Shown: positions 43,878 through 51,773, counted from the stretch's first letter. The stretch: 64,000 nucleotides of DNA from CALMEC01 sp963765105 (GCA_963765105.1 CAVXUW010000004.1:1054001-1118000); one strand, 5' to 3'. Notes: generated from the letters alone by a model not told the origin. Translations and numbers: made by a program.

Positions 43878-45779
43878 CTACGAGACGTACGCGGGACGGT
43901 CGAGCAGGGCGCGAACGCCGGTGACGATGCCGTCGGCGTCCAGACCGGCCTCGGTCAGCATGGCGTCGGGGCTTGCCTGCTCGATGAACCGGTCCGGCAA
44001 TACCAGCGACCGCACCCGCAAGCCGTTGTTCAGATAGCCACCCTCGGCCAAGGCGTGCATCACATGGCTGCCAAATCCGCCGACCGATCCCTCCTCCACA
44101 GTCACCAGGCACTCGTGTGTCGTGGCGAGCCGCGCGAGGAGATCGATGTCGAGTGGTTTCGCAAAGCGGGCATCAGCGACGGTGGTTGACAGGCCCTCGT
44201 CCTCCAACCGCTCAGCCGCCGATTCACAGGCCGCCAGGCGTGATCCCAGGGACAACAGCGCCACCTGGGTGCCCGATCGCACCACGCGACCAACGCCGAT
44301 CGGAAGCGGAATGCCCCGCTCGGGAAGATCGACACCCACTCCATTGCCACGGGGGTAGCGAAAGGCGATGGGGCCGTCATCGTAGGCCGCGGCGGTGGCC
44401 ACCATGTGCACCAGCTCGGCCTCGTCGGCGGGCGCCATCACGACGAACCCCGGCAGGCACGAGAGGAACGTGAGGTCGAACGACCCGGCATGCGTTGCGC
44501 CGTCGGCGCCGACGAGCCCGGCTCGGTCGATGGCAAAGCGCACGGGCAGGTGTTGGACCGCGACGTCGTGGACGATCTGGTCGTAGGCGCGCTGCAAGAA
44601 CGTGCTGTAGATCGCGACAAAGGGCTTCATCCCGTCGGCCGCAAGGCCCGCCGCAAACGTGACCGCGTGCTGCTCGGCGATGCCCACGTCAAACATGCGG
44701 TCGGGGAAGGCGGCGCCAAAAACATCCAGGCCGGTGCCCGCCGGCATGGCCGCGCCCACGGCGACGATCCGCTCGTCGGCGCCGGCTTCCGCGACGAGGG
44801 CGTCGGCGAACACGCGCGTGTAGGACGGGGCCGGGGCCGACGACTTCTTCTGTTCGCCAGTTGAGGCGTCGAAGCTTGCGACGCCGTGATACTTGTCGTC
44901 GCTCTCCTCGGCCGGGGCGTACCCCTTGCCCTTATGCGTGACCACGTGGAGTAGGATCGGCCCGGTCGCCGCATCGCGCACGTTCTTGAGGATGGGCACC
45001 AAGTGGTCAAGGCGGTGACCGTCGACCGGGCCGACGTAGAAGAACCCGAGCTGCTCGAACAGCGTGCCCCCGCCGAGCAGCCCTCGGGCAAATCCCTCGG
45101 CGCGGCCGGCTGCGTCGTAGATCACCTTGGGGAATCGCTTGGCGAGCTGCTTGCCGGCCTCGCGCAGGTTGCGGTAAACACCGCCTGAGACGAGGCGGGC
45201 AAGATAGTCCGACATCGCCCCCACCGACGGGGCGATCGACATGTCGTTGTCGTTGAGAATGACGATGAGTCGTTCGTCGCGGGCCCCGGCATTGTTCATC
45301 GCCTCGTACGCCATGCCCGCCGACATCGCTCCGTCCCCGATCACGCACACCACATTGCGGTCGGCCCCGGTCAGGTCACGCGCGACCGCCATGCCCAGAG
45401 CCGCGGAGATCGACGTGGAGGAATGCCCGGCGCCGAAGGGGTCGTACTCACTCTCCGAGCGCTTGGTAAAGCCGGAGAGGCCACCCTCTTTGCGTAGCGT
45501 GCGGATGCGGTCGCGCCGGCCGGTGAGAATCTTGTGCGGGTAGGCCTGGTGCCCCACGTCCCAGATGAGCCGGTCGTTCGGCGTGTCGAACACGTGGTGC
45601 AGCGCCACCGTCAGCTCCACCACGCCAAGCCCGGCGCCCAGGTGGCCGCCGGTGACCGACACCGCGTCGATCATCTCGGCGCGCACCTCCTCGGCCAACT
45701 GCGTCAACTTCGCCGTGGGCAACCGCCGCAGGTCGCGAGGCGAGGTGATCGTGTCCAGAAGAGGAGTTTTGGGAGCCAC
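43878..45779 (-). CDS. dxs: 1-deoxy-D-xylulose-5-phosphate synthase
   Basis: A 633-residue, full-length thiamine-diphosphate enzyme of the MEP isoprenoid pathway. It condenses pyruvate and glyceraldehyde 3-phosphate to DXP. GGHLGAGLGVVELTVALHHV (early active-site His), WDVGHQAYPHKILTGR, VIGDGAMSAGMAYEAMNNAG (ThDP-binding GDG...N), DVGIAEQHAVTFAAGLA and DRAGLVGADGATHAG are present. A C-terminal transketolase-like domain ends the protein. The start GTG 45779 is set by TAAAAT 6 nt before it. Isoprenoids made here also feed the undecaprenyl carrier needed by the EPS genes. Confidence 0.96.
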   Translation of the reverse strand: MAPKTPLLDTITSPRDLRRLPTAKLTQLAEEVRAEMIDAVSVTGGHLGAGLGVVELTVALHHVFDTPNDRLIWDVGHQAYPHKILTGRRDRIRTLRKEGGLSGFTKRSESEYDPFGAGHSSTSISAALGMAVARDLTGADRNVVCVIGDGAMSAGMAYEAMNNAGARDERLIVILNDNDMSIAPSVGAMSDYLARLVSGGVYRNLREAGKQLAKRFPKVIYDAAGRAEGFARGLLGGGTLFEQLGFFYVGPVDGHRLDHLVPILKNVRDAATGPILLHVVTHKGKGYAPAEESDDKYHGVASFDASTGEQKKSSAPAPSYTRVFADALVAEAGADERIVAVGAAMPAGTGLDVFGAAFPDRMFDVGIAEQHAVTFAAGLAADGMKPFVAIYSTFLQRAYDQIVHDVAVQHLPVRFAIDRAGLVGADGATHAGSFDLTFLSCLPGFVVMAPADEAELVHMVATAAAYDDGPIAFRYPRGNGVGVDLPERGIPLPIGVGRVVRSGTQVALLSLGSRLAACESAAERLEDEGLSTTVADARFAKPLDIDLLARLATTHECLVTVEEGSVGGFGSHVMHALAEGGYLNNGLRVRSLVLPDRFIEQASPDAMLTEAGLDADGIVTGVRALLDRPAYVS

Positions 45780-45785
45780 GCGCCT

Positions 45786-45791
45786 ATTTTA
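45786..45791 (-). promoter_or_regulatory. Leaderless -10 box of dxs
   Basis: TAAAAT on the minus strand with 6 nt to GTG 45779. Confidence 0.65.
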
Positions 45792-46153
45792 GGCCTCGCA
45801 CGCGGTTCGCGGAGCGGGACAAGGGTCCCTTGCGTGGCGGTTTCGTGCCGATGCGCTCCGCAACGGCTGCCTTCACCCGCAACGCGCGGGTGAATCTGGA
45901 CCTTCGGTTTGGTGCGGCGATGCTCCCCGGCACCTACGATTGGAAGCGTCGATCAAGGCGAAGTCTGATGTTGACGCCCACGGAAGGGACAGCCGAGACG
46001 GTTGCACGAAGGGAACGCTCGATGCTCGCAGCGCTGAGATTCAGATCGCCCGTTGCGCTCACCACATTTGCCGGAATGTTCGTCATGGCATCAACCATGC
46101 CGGCGCTTGTGGCAGATGGACCACCGGGTCTGTCTCGATCGTGACGTTTGTAT
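45792..46153. other. Intergenic region between dxs and the ArsR operon
   Basis: No firmly supported gene. A 40-codon frame from ATG 46022 (MLAALRFRSPVALTTFAGMF..., ending at 46144) has a signal-like hydrophobic start but no recognisable family. A small hairpin (TTCACCCG / CGGGTGAA) lies near 45873-45895. Confidence 0.4.
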
Positions 46154-46185
46154 TTAGCCAACGCGTTATATAACGTAATGGCTAA
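46154..46185 (+). promoter_or_regulatory. Dyad operator of the ArsR-type regulator
   Basis: A symmetric site centred at 46169.5: outer arms TTAGCCA / TGGCTAA and inner palindrome CGTTATATAACG, ending 2 nt before ATG 46188. It overlaps the TATATAA promoter core, so bound regulator would block transcription. Self-repression released by an unknown signal is the expected mode. Confidence 0.72.
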
Positions 46186-46187
46186 CT

Positions 46188-46544
46188 ATGGCGACCGATC
46201 AGCTCAGCGCCGTCTTCTCCGCACTGGCCGACCCCACGCGTCGGGCCATCGTGGCGCGTCTGGCGCAGGGTGAGGCGACGGTCGCCGTGCTCGCCGAGCC
46301 GTTTCCCATCAGCCTGCCGGCGATCTCCCGGCACTTGAAGGTGCTGGAGCGCGCGGGCCTGATCGTGCGAAGCCGCCACGCGCAATGGCGTTCGAGTCGA
46401 CTAGTGCCGGAACCGCTTCACGCTGCCGGCGACTGGATCGAGACGTACCGCGAGTTCTGGGAGGACCGCCTCGACCGGCTCGACGCCCACCTCGCACGCG
46501 AGATGAACCTGAAAGAGACGCCCACAACGGAGAGGAAACCATGA
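46188..46544 (+). CDS. ArsR-family winged-helix transcriptional regulator
   Basis: A 118-residue protein: AVFSALADPTRRAIVARLAQ, then the DNA-reading helix ISLPAISRHLKVLERAGLIV and RSRHAQWRSSRL in the wing. The metal-binding ELCVCDL box of metal sensors is absent, so it belongs to the non-metal group commonly paired with SRPBCC (AHSA1) genes. It is translationally coupled to such a gene (ATGA overlap) and is expected to repress its own operon through the dyad at 46154-46185. Confidence 0.9.
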   Translation: MATDQLSAVFSALADPTRRAIVARLAQGEATVAVLAEPFPISLPAISRHLKVLERAGLIVRSRHAQWRSSRLVPEPLHAAGDWIETYREFWEDRLDRLDAHLAREMNLKETPTTERKP

Positions 46545-46999
46545 GCGACCTGACCCCGACCACCGACCTCGTCATCGAACGCCACTTCGCCGCACCCCCG
46601 GCGCGTGTCTTTCGGGCGTTCCTCGATCCGGATGATCTGGCCGCCTGGTTCGGACCCGTCGGGTACTCCGTTCCGCGCGACAGCGTTCATGTCGAGCCCC
46701 ATGCCGGCGGGTCGTACACCATGAACATGGTCAGCGACACCGACCCCTCACAGGTGTCGGCGGTGAAGGCCGCCCTCGTCGAGGTGATCGAGAACGAGCT
46801 CATCGTGGGAACCGAGGACTGGGAGGTTCCCGGAATGCAGGACTTCGGCACGATGACGATGCGCCTCGAGTTCCACCCCGACGGCGACGGCACCCGCCTT
46901 GTCCTGCGTCAGGGGCCATACACCGAACAGATGGAAGGCATGGCCCGCGACGGCTGGGGCAGCTCCTTCACGAAGCTCGACACCCTGCTCGCCGGTTAG
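46541..46999 (+). CDS. SRPBCC / AHSA1-family protein
   Basis: A 152-residue START-like helix-grip protein. The N-terminus TDLVIERHFAAPPARVFRAF, LDPDDLAAWFGPVGYSVPRD and HAGGSYTMNM are typical, as is the closing GWGSSFTKLDTLLA. AGAGG lies 6 nt before ATG 46541. Proteins of this type bind small hydrophobic ligands; paired with ArsR repressors they are presumed to handle the inducing compound. The ligand is unknown. Confidence 0.88.
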   Translation: MSDLTPTTDLVIERHFAAPPARVFRAFLDPDDLAAWFGPVGYSVPRDSVHVEPHAGGSYTMNMVSDTDPSQVSAVKAALVEVIENELIVGTEDWEVPGMQDFGTMTMRLEFHPDGDGTRLVLRQGPYTEQMEGMARDGWGSSFTKLDTLLAG

Positions 47000-47143
47000 C
47001 CCGCGCGCGGGTTGAGAGCCGCGGCATGCGGCAACGGTTCGCATGGCCGTCGCCTGTTGGTTCAACTGCATCAGATGCTCTCATCGTCCTCGCATTGTCG
47101 TCACCCGAGGTTCAGTCATTTCCTTTGGCAAAAGGTGCGTGAC

Positions 47144-47245
47144 GTGACACCAACAACCAGAACTCGAGCGTCGATACTGGCGGCAATCGCCCTGGTGACG
47201 GTCGGCCGATCCGCCGCGGTCCGCGGGAGCAACCCACGGCGCTGA
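47144..47245 (+). pseudogene. Truncated duplicate of the PepSY-like secreted protein gene
   Basis: GTG 47144 opens VTPTTRTRASILAAIALVTV, closely matching the signal peptide of the protein at 47818 (VTPKTRKRMLILAAIATVTV), and stops after 33 residues. The upstream DNA is also shared: ATCGTCCTC, GGTTC(A/C)GTCATT and GACGTGACACC in the same order. A one-base change of frame would continue THGADESTRDA, like the paralog's acidic region. This is a partial duplication that has decayed. Confidence 0.65.
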
Positions 47246-47255
47246 CGAAAGCACA

Positions 47256-47408
47256 CGGGACGCCCTCGCCCCTTCGGGTGTCACCGTCCGCTTCGTCGAG
47301 AACTGGGACTGGCTTCACACGGGCGGCGGCGAGGTCCATTGCGGAACCAACGCCCTTCGCGACGTAGCCGCGGGAGCGGGTTGGTGGCGGCCCAACCCCC
47401 CCGCCTGA
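47256..47408 (+). pseudogene. C-terminal fragment of a peptidylarginine deiminase (PAD) family protein
   Basis: The frame reads VTVRFVENWDWLHTGGGEVH, then CGTNALRDVAAGAGWW and a stop at 47408. The GEVHCGTN box with its catalytic Cys, and the closing WW, are the C-terminal signature of protein-arginine deiminases, which convert peptidyl-arginine to citrulline. Only about 45 residues remain, of several hundred, and nothing upstream continues the domain. It is therefore a remnant directly behind the PepSY-like duplicate. Confidence 0.6.
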
Positions 47409-47539
47409 TTCTCGAGATCAACCTTGCTGGGGTTCCCGGCCGGCCTCCAGCCGGGAACTCCCGTCGACGCTATCTCGGGCGAACGAGCCTCGGGTTCGCT
47501 GTCATGACCGGCGCGACGGGCTGCGAACACCGCGGCCGG

Positions 47540-47690
47540 GCGCGGTAGATGGTGACGTGCGCCGGAGTGGGATGGCCGTTGCGGTCGAAGCCGAACTGCC
47601 CGAGGTAGCGGCCGGAAAACGACTGAGATATCTGGTCGACGACCGCCGGGAGCGATCCAGAATCAGGTATCAGTCTGGGGAGGCGTTGAT
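47540..47690 (-). pseudogene. Possible C-terminal fragment of an ABC-type substrate-binding protein
   Basis: Minus-strand translation gives SLPAVVDQISQSFSGRYLGQ, then FGFDRNGHPTPAHVTIYRA. The GxFxFDxNGxPTxxxVTIYR pattern resembles the last strands of Leu/Ile/Val-type periplasmic binding proteins. No start or remaining domain is present. This is a weak call. Confidence 0.3.
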
Positions 47691-47817
47691 CGTCGAAGCC
47701 GTAAGCCGCGCGGCTTGCCCGTGCTTCTCACTGATGACCTCAACCGCTACGCGTTCTTATCGTCCTCTTATCGACACCGTCCTAGGTTCCGTCATTCCCC
47801 CAACGAAGGAGCATGAC

Positions 47818-48156
47818 GTGACACCGAAGACCAGAAAGCGAATGCTGATACTGGCGGCCATCGCCACAGTGACGGTCGGCGGATCCGCCGCGGTCGCGGG
47901 AGCGAACCGCGCCGATGATGACAGCAGCGATACCCCCATTCCGGCCGCGGAGCTCGGTAGGGCAAGCTCGGCCGCGCTGGCCTATACCGGTGGTGGACGG
48001 GTCACCGAAACCGAGGTGGGCGACGAAGACGGCTACTACGAGGTCGAGATCACCCGCGCCGACGGCAGCCAGGTCGACGTCCACCTGGATCGTGACTTCA
48101 CCGTATTGGGCACCAAAGCCGACCGCGAAACCGAGGGCGACGCCGCGAACGGCTAG
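47818..48156 (+). CDS. Small secreted PepSY-like protein
   Basis: A 112-residue protein from GTG 47818, with AAGGAG 6 nt upstream; the longer frame from 47557 has no support. A signal peptide (MLILAAIATVTVGGSAAVAG) is followed by an acidic stretch and a PepSY-type module: AAELGRASSAALAYTGGGRV, VGDEDGYYEVEITRADGSQV and DVHLDRDFTVLGTKAD. PepSY modules are small regulatory or inhibitory domains often exported alone. A degenerate copy of its 5' part lies at 47144. A hairpin terminator follows. Confidence 0.78.
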   Translation: MTPKTRKRMLILAAIATVTVGGSAAVAGANRADDDSSDTPIPAAELGRASSAALAYTGGGRVTETEVGDEDGYYEVEITRADGSQVDVHLDRDFTVLGTKADRETEGDAANG

Positions 48157-48193
48157 CCCTGCCACGCGGTTCCTGGTCCGCCTGTCAACCGAG

Positions 48194-48229
48194 ACCCTCA
48201 GGCGGTCATTGTGATGGCTGCCTGAGGGT
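48194..48229 (+). terminator. Terminator hairpin after the PepSY-like gene
   Basis: ACCCTCAGGC pairs with GCCTGAGGGT (10-bp perfect stem, 16-nt loop), followed by TTTC. It lies 38 nt after the stop. Confidence 0.65.
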
Positions 48230-48230
48230 T

Positions 48231-48262
48231 TCGACCCGTATTGACGGGTCGAATGATATTGT
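48231..48262 (+). promoter_or_regulatory. VapBC-1 promoter and operator
   Basis: The dyad TCGACCCGT-ATTG-ACGGGTCGA (48231-48252) is directly followed by TATTGT (48257-48262), 7 nt before ATG 48270. The arrangement suits autorepression by the antitoxin-toxin complex and a leaderless mRNA. Confidence 0.68.
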
Positions 48263-48269
48263 CAGATGT

Positions 48270-48515
48270 ATGAAGACGACTATCGAGATCACTGATGCCC
48301 TTCTCGCGGAGGCCAAACGTGTCGCGAACAACGAGAAGACCTCGGTTCGCGCGTTGGTCGAAGAAGGGCTTCATCGCGTGATTGACGAGCGGGCAGGACG
48401 CGCAACATTCCGGCTGCGGAAGGAGTCGTTTCGCGGCGAGGGGCTTCAGCCGGGCTTTTCAGAGGGCAGCTGGGAAGACATTCGCGACGCAATCTACGAG
48501 GGCCGCGGCTCCTGA
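48270..48515 (+). CDS. Type II antitoxin, VapB-like (module 1)
   Basis: An 81-residue protein. Residues 1-40 (MKTTIEITDALLAEAKRVAN, NEKTSVRALVEEGLHRVI) form a ribbon-helix-helix DNA-binding dimer. The C-terminal tail (GEGLQPGFSEGSWEDIRDAI) is the acidic, flexible toxin-binding part. It should neutralise the following PIN-domain RNase and repress the operon at the dyad upstream. Its TGA stop is contained in the toxin's presumed CTG start (CTGA). Confidence 0.85.
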   Translation: MKTTIEITDALLAEAKRVANNEKTSVRALVEEGLHRVIDERAGRATFRLRKESFRGEGLQPGFSEGSWEDIRDAIYEGRGS

Positions 48516-48943
48516 TTGCCCTCGATACCAATCTGCTCATCTACGCCCACCGTGAGGAGAGCGTGTGGCACGACGCCGCCGCAAGGGCAGTGGCTGATCT
48601 CGCCGAGGGAAGCGGTGCGTGGGCGATACCGTGGCCCTGCATCCACGAGTTTCTCGCGGTAGCGACGCACCAGCGAATCTTTTCGCCACCAACTCCCGCA
48701 GTGAAGGCTCTCGCACAGGTCGAGGCCTGGTTGGAGTCGCCGACGCTCGTGATGCTGGGCGAGACCGGCGACTATTGGACTGTGCTGCGTGCCACTGTTT
48801 CCGCCGGCAAAGTCGACGGTCCCCGTGTGAATGACGCTCGGATTGCTGCCCTGTGCCTTCATCACGGCATCACGGAACTGTGGACTGCAGACCGCGACTT
48901 CACCCGCTTTCCTGAGCTGCGCACGCGCAACCCGCTCATCTGA
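48512..48943 (+). CDS. vapC: VapC-type PIN-domain ribonuclease toxin (module 1)
   Basis: About 143 residues. The four acidic PIN residues are present: Asp in IALDTNLLIYAHREE, Glu in CIHEFLAVA, Asp in VNDARIAALC and Asp in LWTADRDFTRF. VapC toxins cut tRNA or rRNA using Mg2+. The conserved first strand (IALDTN) starts at 48512, where the codon is CTG overlapping the antitoxin stop. The first ATG/GTG/TTG in frame is GTG 48563, which would delete the first catalytic Asp. A CTG start coupled to antitoxin translation is therefore proposed. Confidence 0.85.
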   Translation: MIALDTNLLIYAHREESVWHDAAARAVADLAEGSGAWAIPWPCIHEFLAVATHQRIFSPPTPAVKALAQVEAWLESPTLVMLGETGDYWTVLRATVSAGKVDGPRVNDARIAALCLHHGITELWTADRDFTRFPELRTRNPLI

Positions 48944-48966
48944 CGCCAGTGCACGATAATCGTGTC

Positions 48967-48987
48967 ACACGAATTTCGTGTTATGTT
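48967..48987 (+). promoter_or_regulatory. VapBC-2 promoter and operator
   Basis: The dyad ACACGAA-T-TTCGTGT (48967-48981) abuts TATGTT (48982-48987), which is 7 nt before ATG 48995. Same operator-then--10 layout as module 1. Confidence 0.66.
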
Positions 48988-48994
48988 TTCCCCT

Positions 48995-49228
48995 ATGGTT
49001 AACGTGACGTTCGCAGTCGACGATGACACGCTCCGACGAGCCCGCATCCATGCTTTGGAGCACGGCACATCGTTGAACTCATTGGTTCGGCAGTACCTGG
49101 AAGGGCTCGTGCAGGACGATCCTTCCCGGGCGGCGGGCCAGGCATTCGTCGCACGAGCGAAAAGCTCCAACGCAACGAGCGGACCGCGCGGGCGCACCTG
49201 GCGACGCGACGAGCTGTACGACTCCTGA
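48995..49228 (+). CDS. Type II antitoxin, ribbon-helix-helix (module 2)
   Basis: A 77-residue protein from ATG 48995, chosen by the leaderless -10 box; in-frame starts at 48962 and 48983 lie in or before the promoter. MVNVTFAVDDDTLRRARIHA and EHGTSLNSLVRQYLEGLV give the RHH fold, and the basic/acidic tail ending RTWRRDELYDS binds the toxin. The stop overlaps the toxin frame as CTGA, exactly as in module 1, although the antitoxins are not closely similar. Confidence 0.83.
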   Translation: MVNVTFAVDDDTLRRARIHALEHGTSLNSLVRQYLEGLVQDDPSRAAGQAFVARAKSSNATSGPRGRTWRRDELYDS

Positions 49229-49632
49229 GCGTCTTTCTGGACACAAACGTCCTGGTCTACGCCTACGACCGGGCAGACCCAACGAAGCAATCCACTGCGC
49301 TCGCACTCATCGCAAACGGAGGCTGGGTCATCAGCACCCAGGTGATGCAGGAGTTCTTCTCGGTCGTCACGTCACGCCTCGCTGTCCCGCTCAGTCCGAA
49401 CGATGCTCTCGCGGCCCTCGATGATCTGCGGACGGGAGCCGTGGTGGGCACCGACGCCGGCCTCGTTCGAGATGCGGCCGAGCTATCGATCACCGGGCAA
49501 CTGTCGATCTGGGATGCCCTTGTCGTCTCGGCCGCTCAACGCTCCCGATGCACTCAGCTCATGACCGAGGATCTCAACGCAGGACAAACCATCGAGGGCG
49601 TGCTCGTCGTCAACCCTTTCCTGACGGACTAA
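49225..49632 (+). CDS. vapC: VapC-type PIN-domain ribonuclease toxin (module 2)
   Basis: About 135 residues. The frame begins CTG AGC GTC TTT CTG GAC ACA AAC, giving SVFLDTNVLVYAYDRADPTK with the first catalytic Asp. Glu in QVMQEFFSVVTSR, Asp in SIWDALVVSAA and Asp in LMTEDLNAGQ complete the PIN set. The first canonical start in frame (GTG 49342) is 39 codons in and would remove the first active-site residue, so the start is taken as CTG 49225 within the antitoxin stop. It is an independent case of the pattern seen in module 1. Confidence 0.85.
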   Translation: MSVFLDTNVLVYAYDRADPTKQSTALALIANGGWVISTQVMQEFFSVVTSRLAVPLSPNDALAALDDLRTGAVVGTDAGLVRDAAELSITGQLSIWDALVVSAAQRSRCTQLMTEDLNAGQTIEGVLVVNPFLTD

Positions 49633-49648
49633 ACGACAGAGGTCCGTC

Positions 49649-49834
49649 TCACGACACGGCGGGGTGCACCCTGAACTTGAACAGGGTTGCCTCCCTGAGC
49701 GTGCACAGAGGACTCCTCGGCCACCGGACGACCTTTGCATTGTCAGCAGAGACGGGCCTACCGCTCTCGACCGCGACGACCGCAGCGCGGGAGCGCGCCA
49801 CGTGATTGCGCAGTTTGCGAACCGAGACGTTCAT
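49649..49834 (-). pseudogene. Degenerate Phd/YefM-like antitoxin
   Basis: A 61-codon frame from ATG 49834. MNVSVRKLRNHVARSRAAVV and AVESGRPVSADNAKVV match the N-terminal half of Phd-type antitoxins (VRELRNxLSRxL...GxPVxVT). The second half is not recognisable and no partner toxin is adjacent. It is best read as a remnant, adding to the toxin-antitoxin content of this stretch. Confidence 0.45.
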
Positions 49835-50012
49835 GTGGCACAGCGGAGTACGCACCTGGCCGGCCCGGCGCAATGACTACCCCGGCGAACGAGCCTCGGG
49901 TTGGCTGGTGTGACCGCGCGACGGGAAGCAGCGGCGTGACAAAGCCAAGCGCGCCGGGAGCAGCCGCCCTACCGAGGGCGACCACTCCGAGTATGCCGCA
50001 GCGTCAACGGTG
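49835..50012. other. Short intergenic stretch before aceB
   Basis: It contains the second copy (49884-49925) of the 42-nt piece found at 47479-47520, starting GGCGAACGAGCCTCGGGTT. Nothing else is recognised. Confidence 0.4.
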
Positions 50013-51614
50013 TCAGTCGATCATGCGATACGCGGGGAGGGTGAGGAAGTCGACGAGGTGGTCGGCGGTTGAGATCTCGTCGAAGAGGCGTGCGGCTTCT
50101 TCGTAGCGCCCGGCGTCGTAGCTTTTGCCGAGTTCCTCCTTGATGACCTCCATCTCCTCGCCGAGGAACAGGCGGAACATCGGAACGTCGATCTTGCGGC
50201 CGTCGTCGAGCACGCCCTTCTCGTTGTGGATCCACTGCCACAGCTGCGAACGGCTGATCTCGGCGGTGGCGGCGTCTTCCATCAGGTTGTGGATCGGCAC
50301 ACAGCCCACACCCGCGAGCCACGCACCCAGGTACTGCACACCCACGTTGATGTTCGTGCGCACCCCGGCCTCGGTGATGGGCCCTTCGGGGCCGAAGTCG
50401 AGCAGATCGTCGGCCGTGATCTCCACGTCGGCGAGCTTCTTATCGATCTGGTTGGCCTGCGGCATCACCGCGTCGAAGGCCTCGAGGGCGATCGCCACCA
50501 GGCCGGGGTGCGCGACCCAGGTGCCGTCGTGACCGTTGTTGGCCTCGCGGATCTTGTCCTGACGCACCTTCTCGAGGGCGGCGTCGTTGGCTGCGGGGTC
50601 GTTCTTGATCGGGATCTGCGCCGCCATACCGCCCATGGCATGGGCCTCACGCCGGTGGCAGGTCTTGATGCACAGCAGGCTGTAGCTGTTCATGAAATGC
50701 GTCGCCATCGTGACCAGCGCACGGTCGGCCAGCACGAAGTCGGGCCGCGTGCGGAACTTCTTGATGCAGCTGAAGATGTAGTCCCACCGGCCGCAGTTGA
50801 GCCCGGCCGAGTGATCCTTCAGCTCGTAGAGAATCTCGTCCATCTCGAACGCCGCGAGAATCGTCTCGATCAGAACCGTCGCCTTGATGGTTCCCTGCGG
50901 GATGCCCAGGTGGTCCTGGGTCATCACGAAGATGTCGTTCCACAGGCGCGCCTCGAGATGGCTCTCCAACTTCGGCAGATAGAAGTACGGGCCGCTTCCG
51001 CCCGCGATCTTCGGCGTAGCCGAGTGGTACATGTAGAGGGCGAAGTCGAAGATGCCGCCGCTCACTGGCTGGCCGTCGACGGTGAAGTGCTTCTCCATCA
51101 GGTGCCACCCGCGGGGGCGCACCAGAAGCGTGGCCGTCTGGTCATTCAGCTGGTATTTCTTGCCGTCCGGGTTCTCGAACGTGATGGTACGAAGCACCGC
51201 GTCGCGCAGATTGACCTGGCCAGCGATGACGTTGGCCCAGGTAGGGGTGTTGGAGTCCTCGAAGTCGGCCATGAACGCCTTCGCCCCGGAGTTCAGCGCG
51301 TTGATGATCATCTTGCGGTCGACCGGGCCGGTGATCTCGGTGCGGCGGTCCTGCATGTCGGCCGGAACCGGCGCCACGGTCCAGTCGCCCGCGCGCACGT
51401 CGGCGGTCTCGGGAAGGAAGTCGGGCCGCTCACCCGCGTCCAGGCGCGCTTGGCGCTCCTCACGGGCGTCGAGCAATTCCACACGCCGCGCATCAAACGC
51501 CCGGTGCAGCTTCGCGACGAGCTCCATCGCCTCCGGTACGAGGATCTCGGCCAGGCCCGGGACCTCGGGTCCGCGGATCTCGACGCCCGCGGGTGGGGTG
51601 ATGTTGCTCGACAT
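50013..51614 (-). CDS. aceB: Malate synthase A
   Basis: A 533-residue, full-length enzyme of the glyoxylate shunt (glyoxylate + acetyl-CoA to malate). It has GPVDRKMIINALNSGAKAFM, ADFEDSNTPTW (catalytic loop with Asp/Glu), RPRGWHLMEKH, VLIETILAAFEMDEIL and NCGRWDYIFSCIKKF. HNLMEDAATAEISRSQLWQW holds the catalytic-base Asp. The start ATG 51614 has GGAAGGAG 5 nt upstream. Length and motifs fit the A form rather than the longer G form. It lies on the same strand as aceA, which is 1.4 kb upstream, with a VapBC module and palindromic repeats in between. Confidence 0.96.
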   Translation of the reverse strand: MSSNITPPAGVEIRGPEVPGLAEILVPEAMELVAKLHRAFDARRVELLDAREERQARLDAGERPDFLPETADVRAGDWTVAPVPADMQDRRTEITGPVDRKMIINALNSGAKAFMADFEDSNTPTWANVIAGQVNLRDAVLRTITFENPDGKKYQLNDQTATLLVRPRGWHLMEKHFTVDGQPVSGGIFDFALYMYHSATPKIAGGSGPYFYLPKLESHLEARLWNDIFVMTQDHLGIPQGTIKATVLIETILAAFEMDEILYELKDHSAGLNCGRWDYIFSCIKKFRTRPDFVLADRALVTMATHFMNSYSLLCIKTCHRREAHAMGGMAAQIPIKNDPAANDAALEKVRQDKIREANNGHDGTWVAHPGLVAIALEAFDAVMPQANQIDKKLADVEITADDLLDFGPEGPITEAGVRTNINVGVQYLGAWLAGVGCVPIHNLMEDAATAEISRSQLWQWIHNEKGVLDDGRKIDVPMFRLFLGEEMEVIKEELGKSYDAGRYEEAARLFDEISTADHLVDFLTLPAYRMID

Positions 51615-51729
51615 TCAAGCTCCTTCCAAATGGGACAAACAATTCACGGTTCCGCACGTGCCGTGCCCGTGAACGTCAAAGGACGCGGGATTCTAGAGGA
51701 ATGCGCCAAGAGGCGGCAGGCTCGTGATG

Positions 51730-51753
51730 GACGGTGGCCATCTGTCAGGGACA
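51730..51753 (+). repeat. 24-bp direct repeat, copy 1
   Basis: Begins GACGGTGGCCATCTGTC and ends AGGGACA. It is identical over 24 nt to 51889-51912. The pair brackets the first long palindrome. Confidence 0.75.
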
Positions 51754-51773
51754 AGGCGCGCCGGCTTTCACTC

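Larger units (their letters stand above)
47000..47817. other. Region of gene remnants
   Basis: 818 nt without an intact gene. It holds three recognisable fragments (listed separately): a copy of the PepSY-like gene's start, a peptidylarginine-deiminase C-terminus and a possible binding-protein C-terminus on the minus strand. A 42-nt piece at 47479-47520 recurs near 49884. Confidence 0.6.

Noticed and set aside
46022..46144. A 40-residue signal-peptide-like gene upstream of the ArsR operon
   Set aside because: There is a hydrophobic start only, no conserved product, no convincing ribosome binding site and no correctly spaced -10 box.
47557..47817. N-terminal extension of the PepSY-like protein
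   Set aside because: The 87 extra codons precede a strong ribosome binding site and signal peptide at 47818, and the DNA is shared with remnant sequence.
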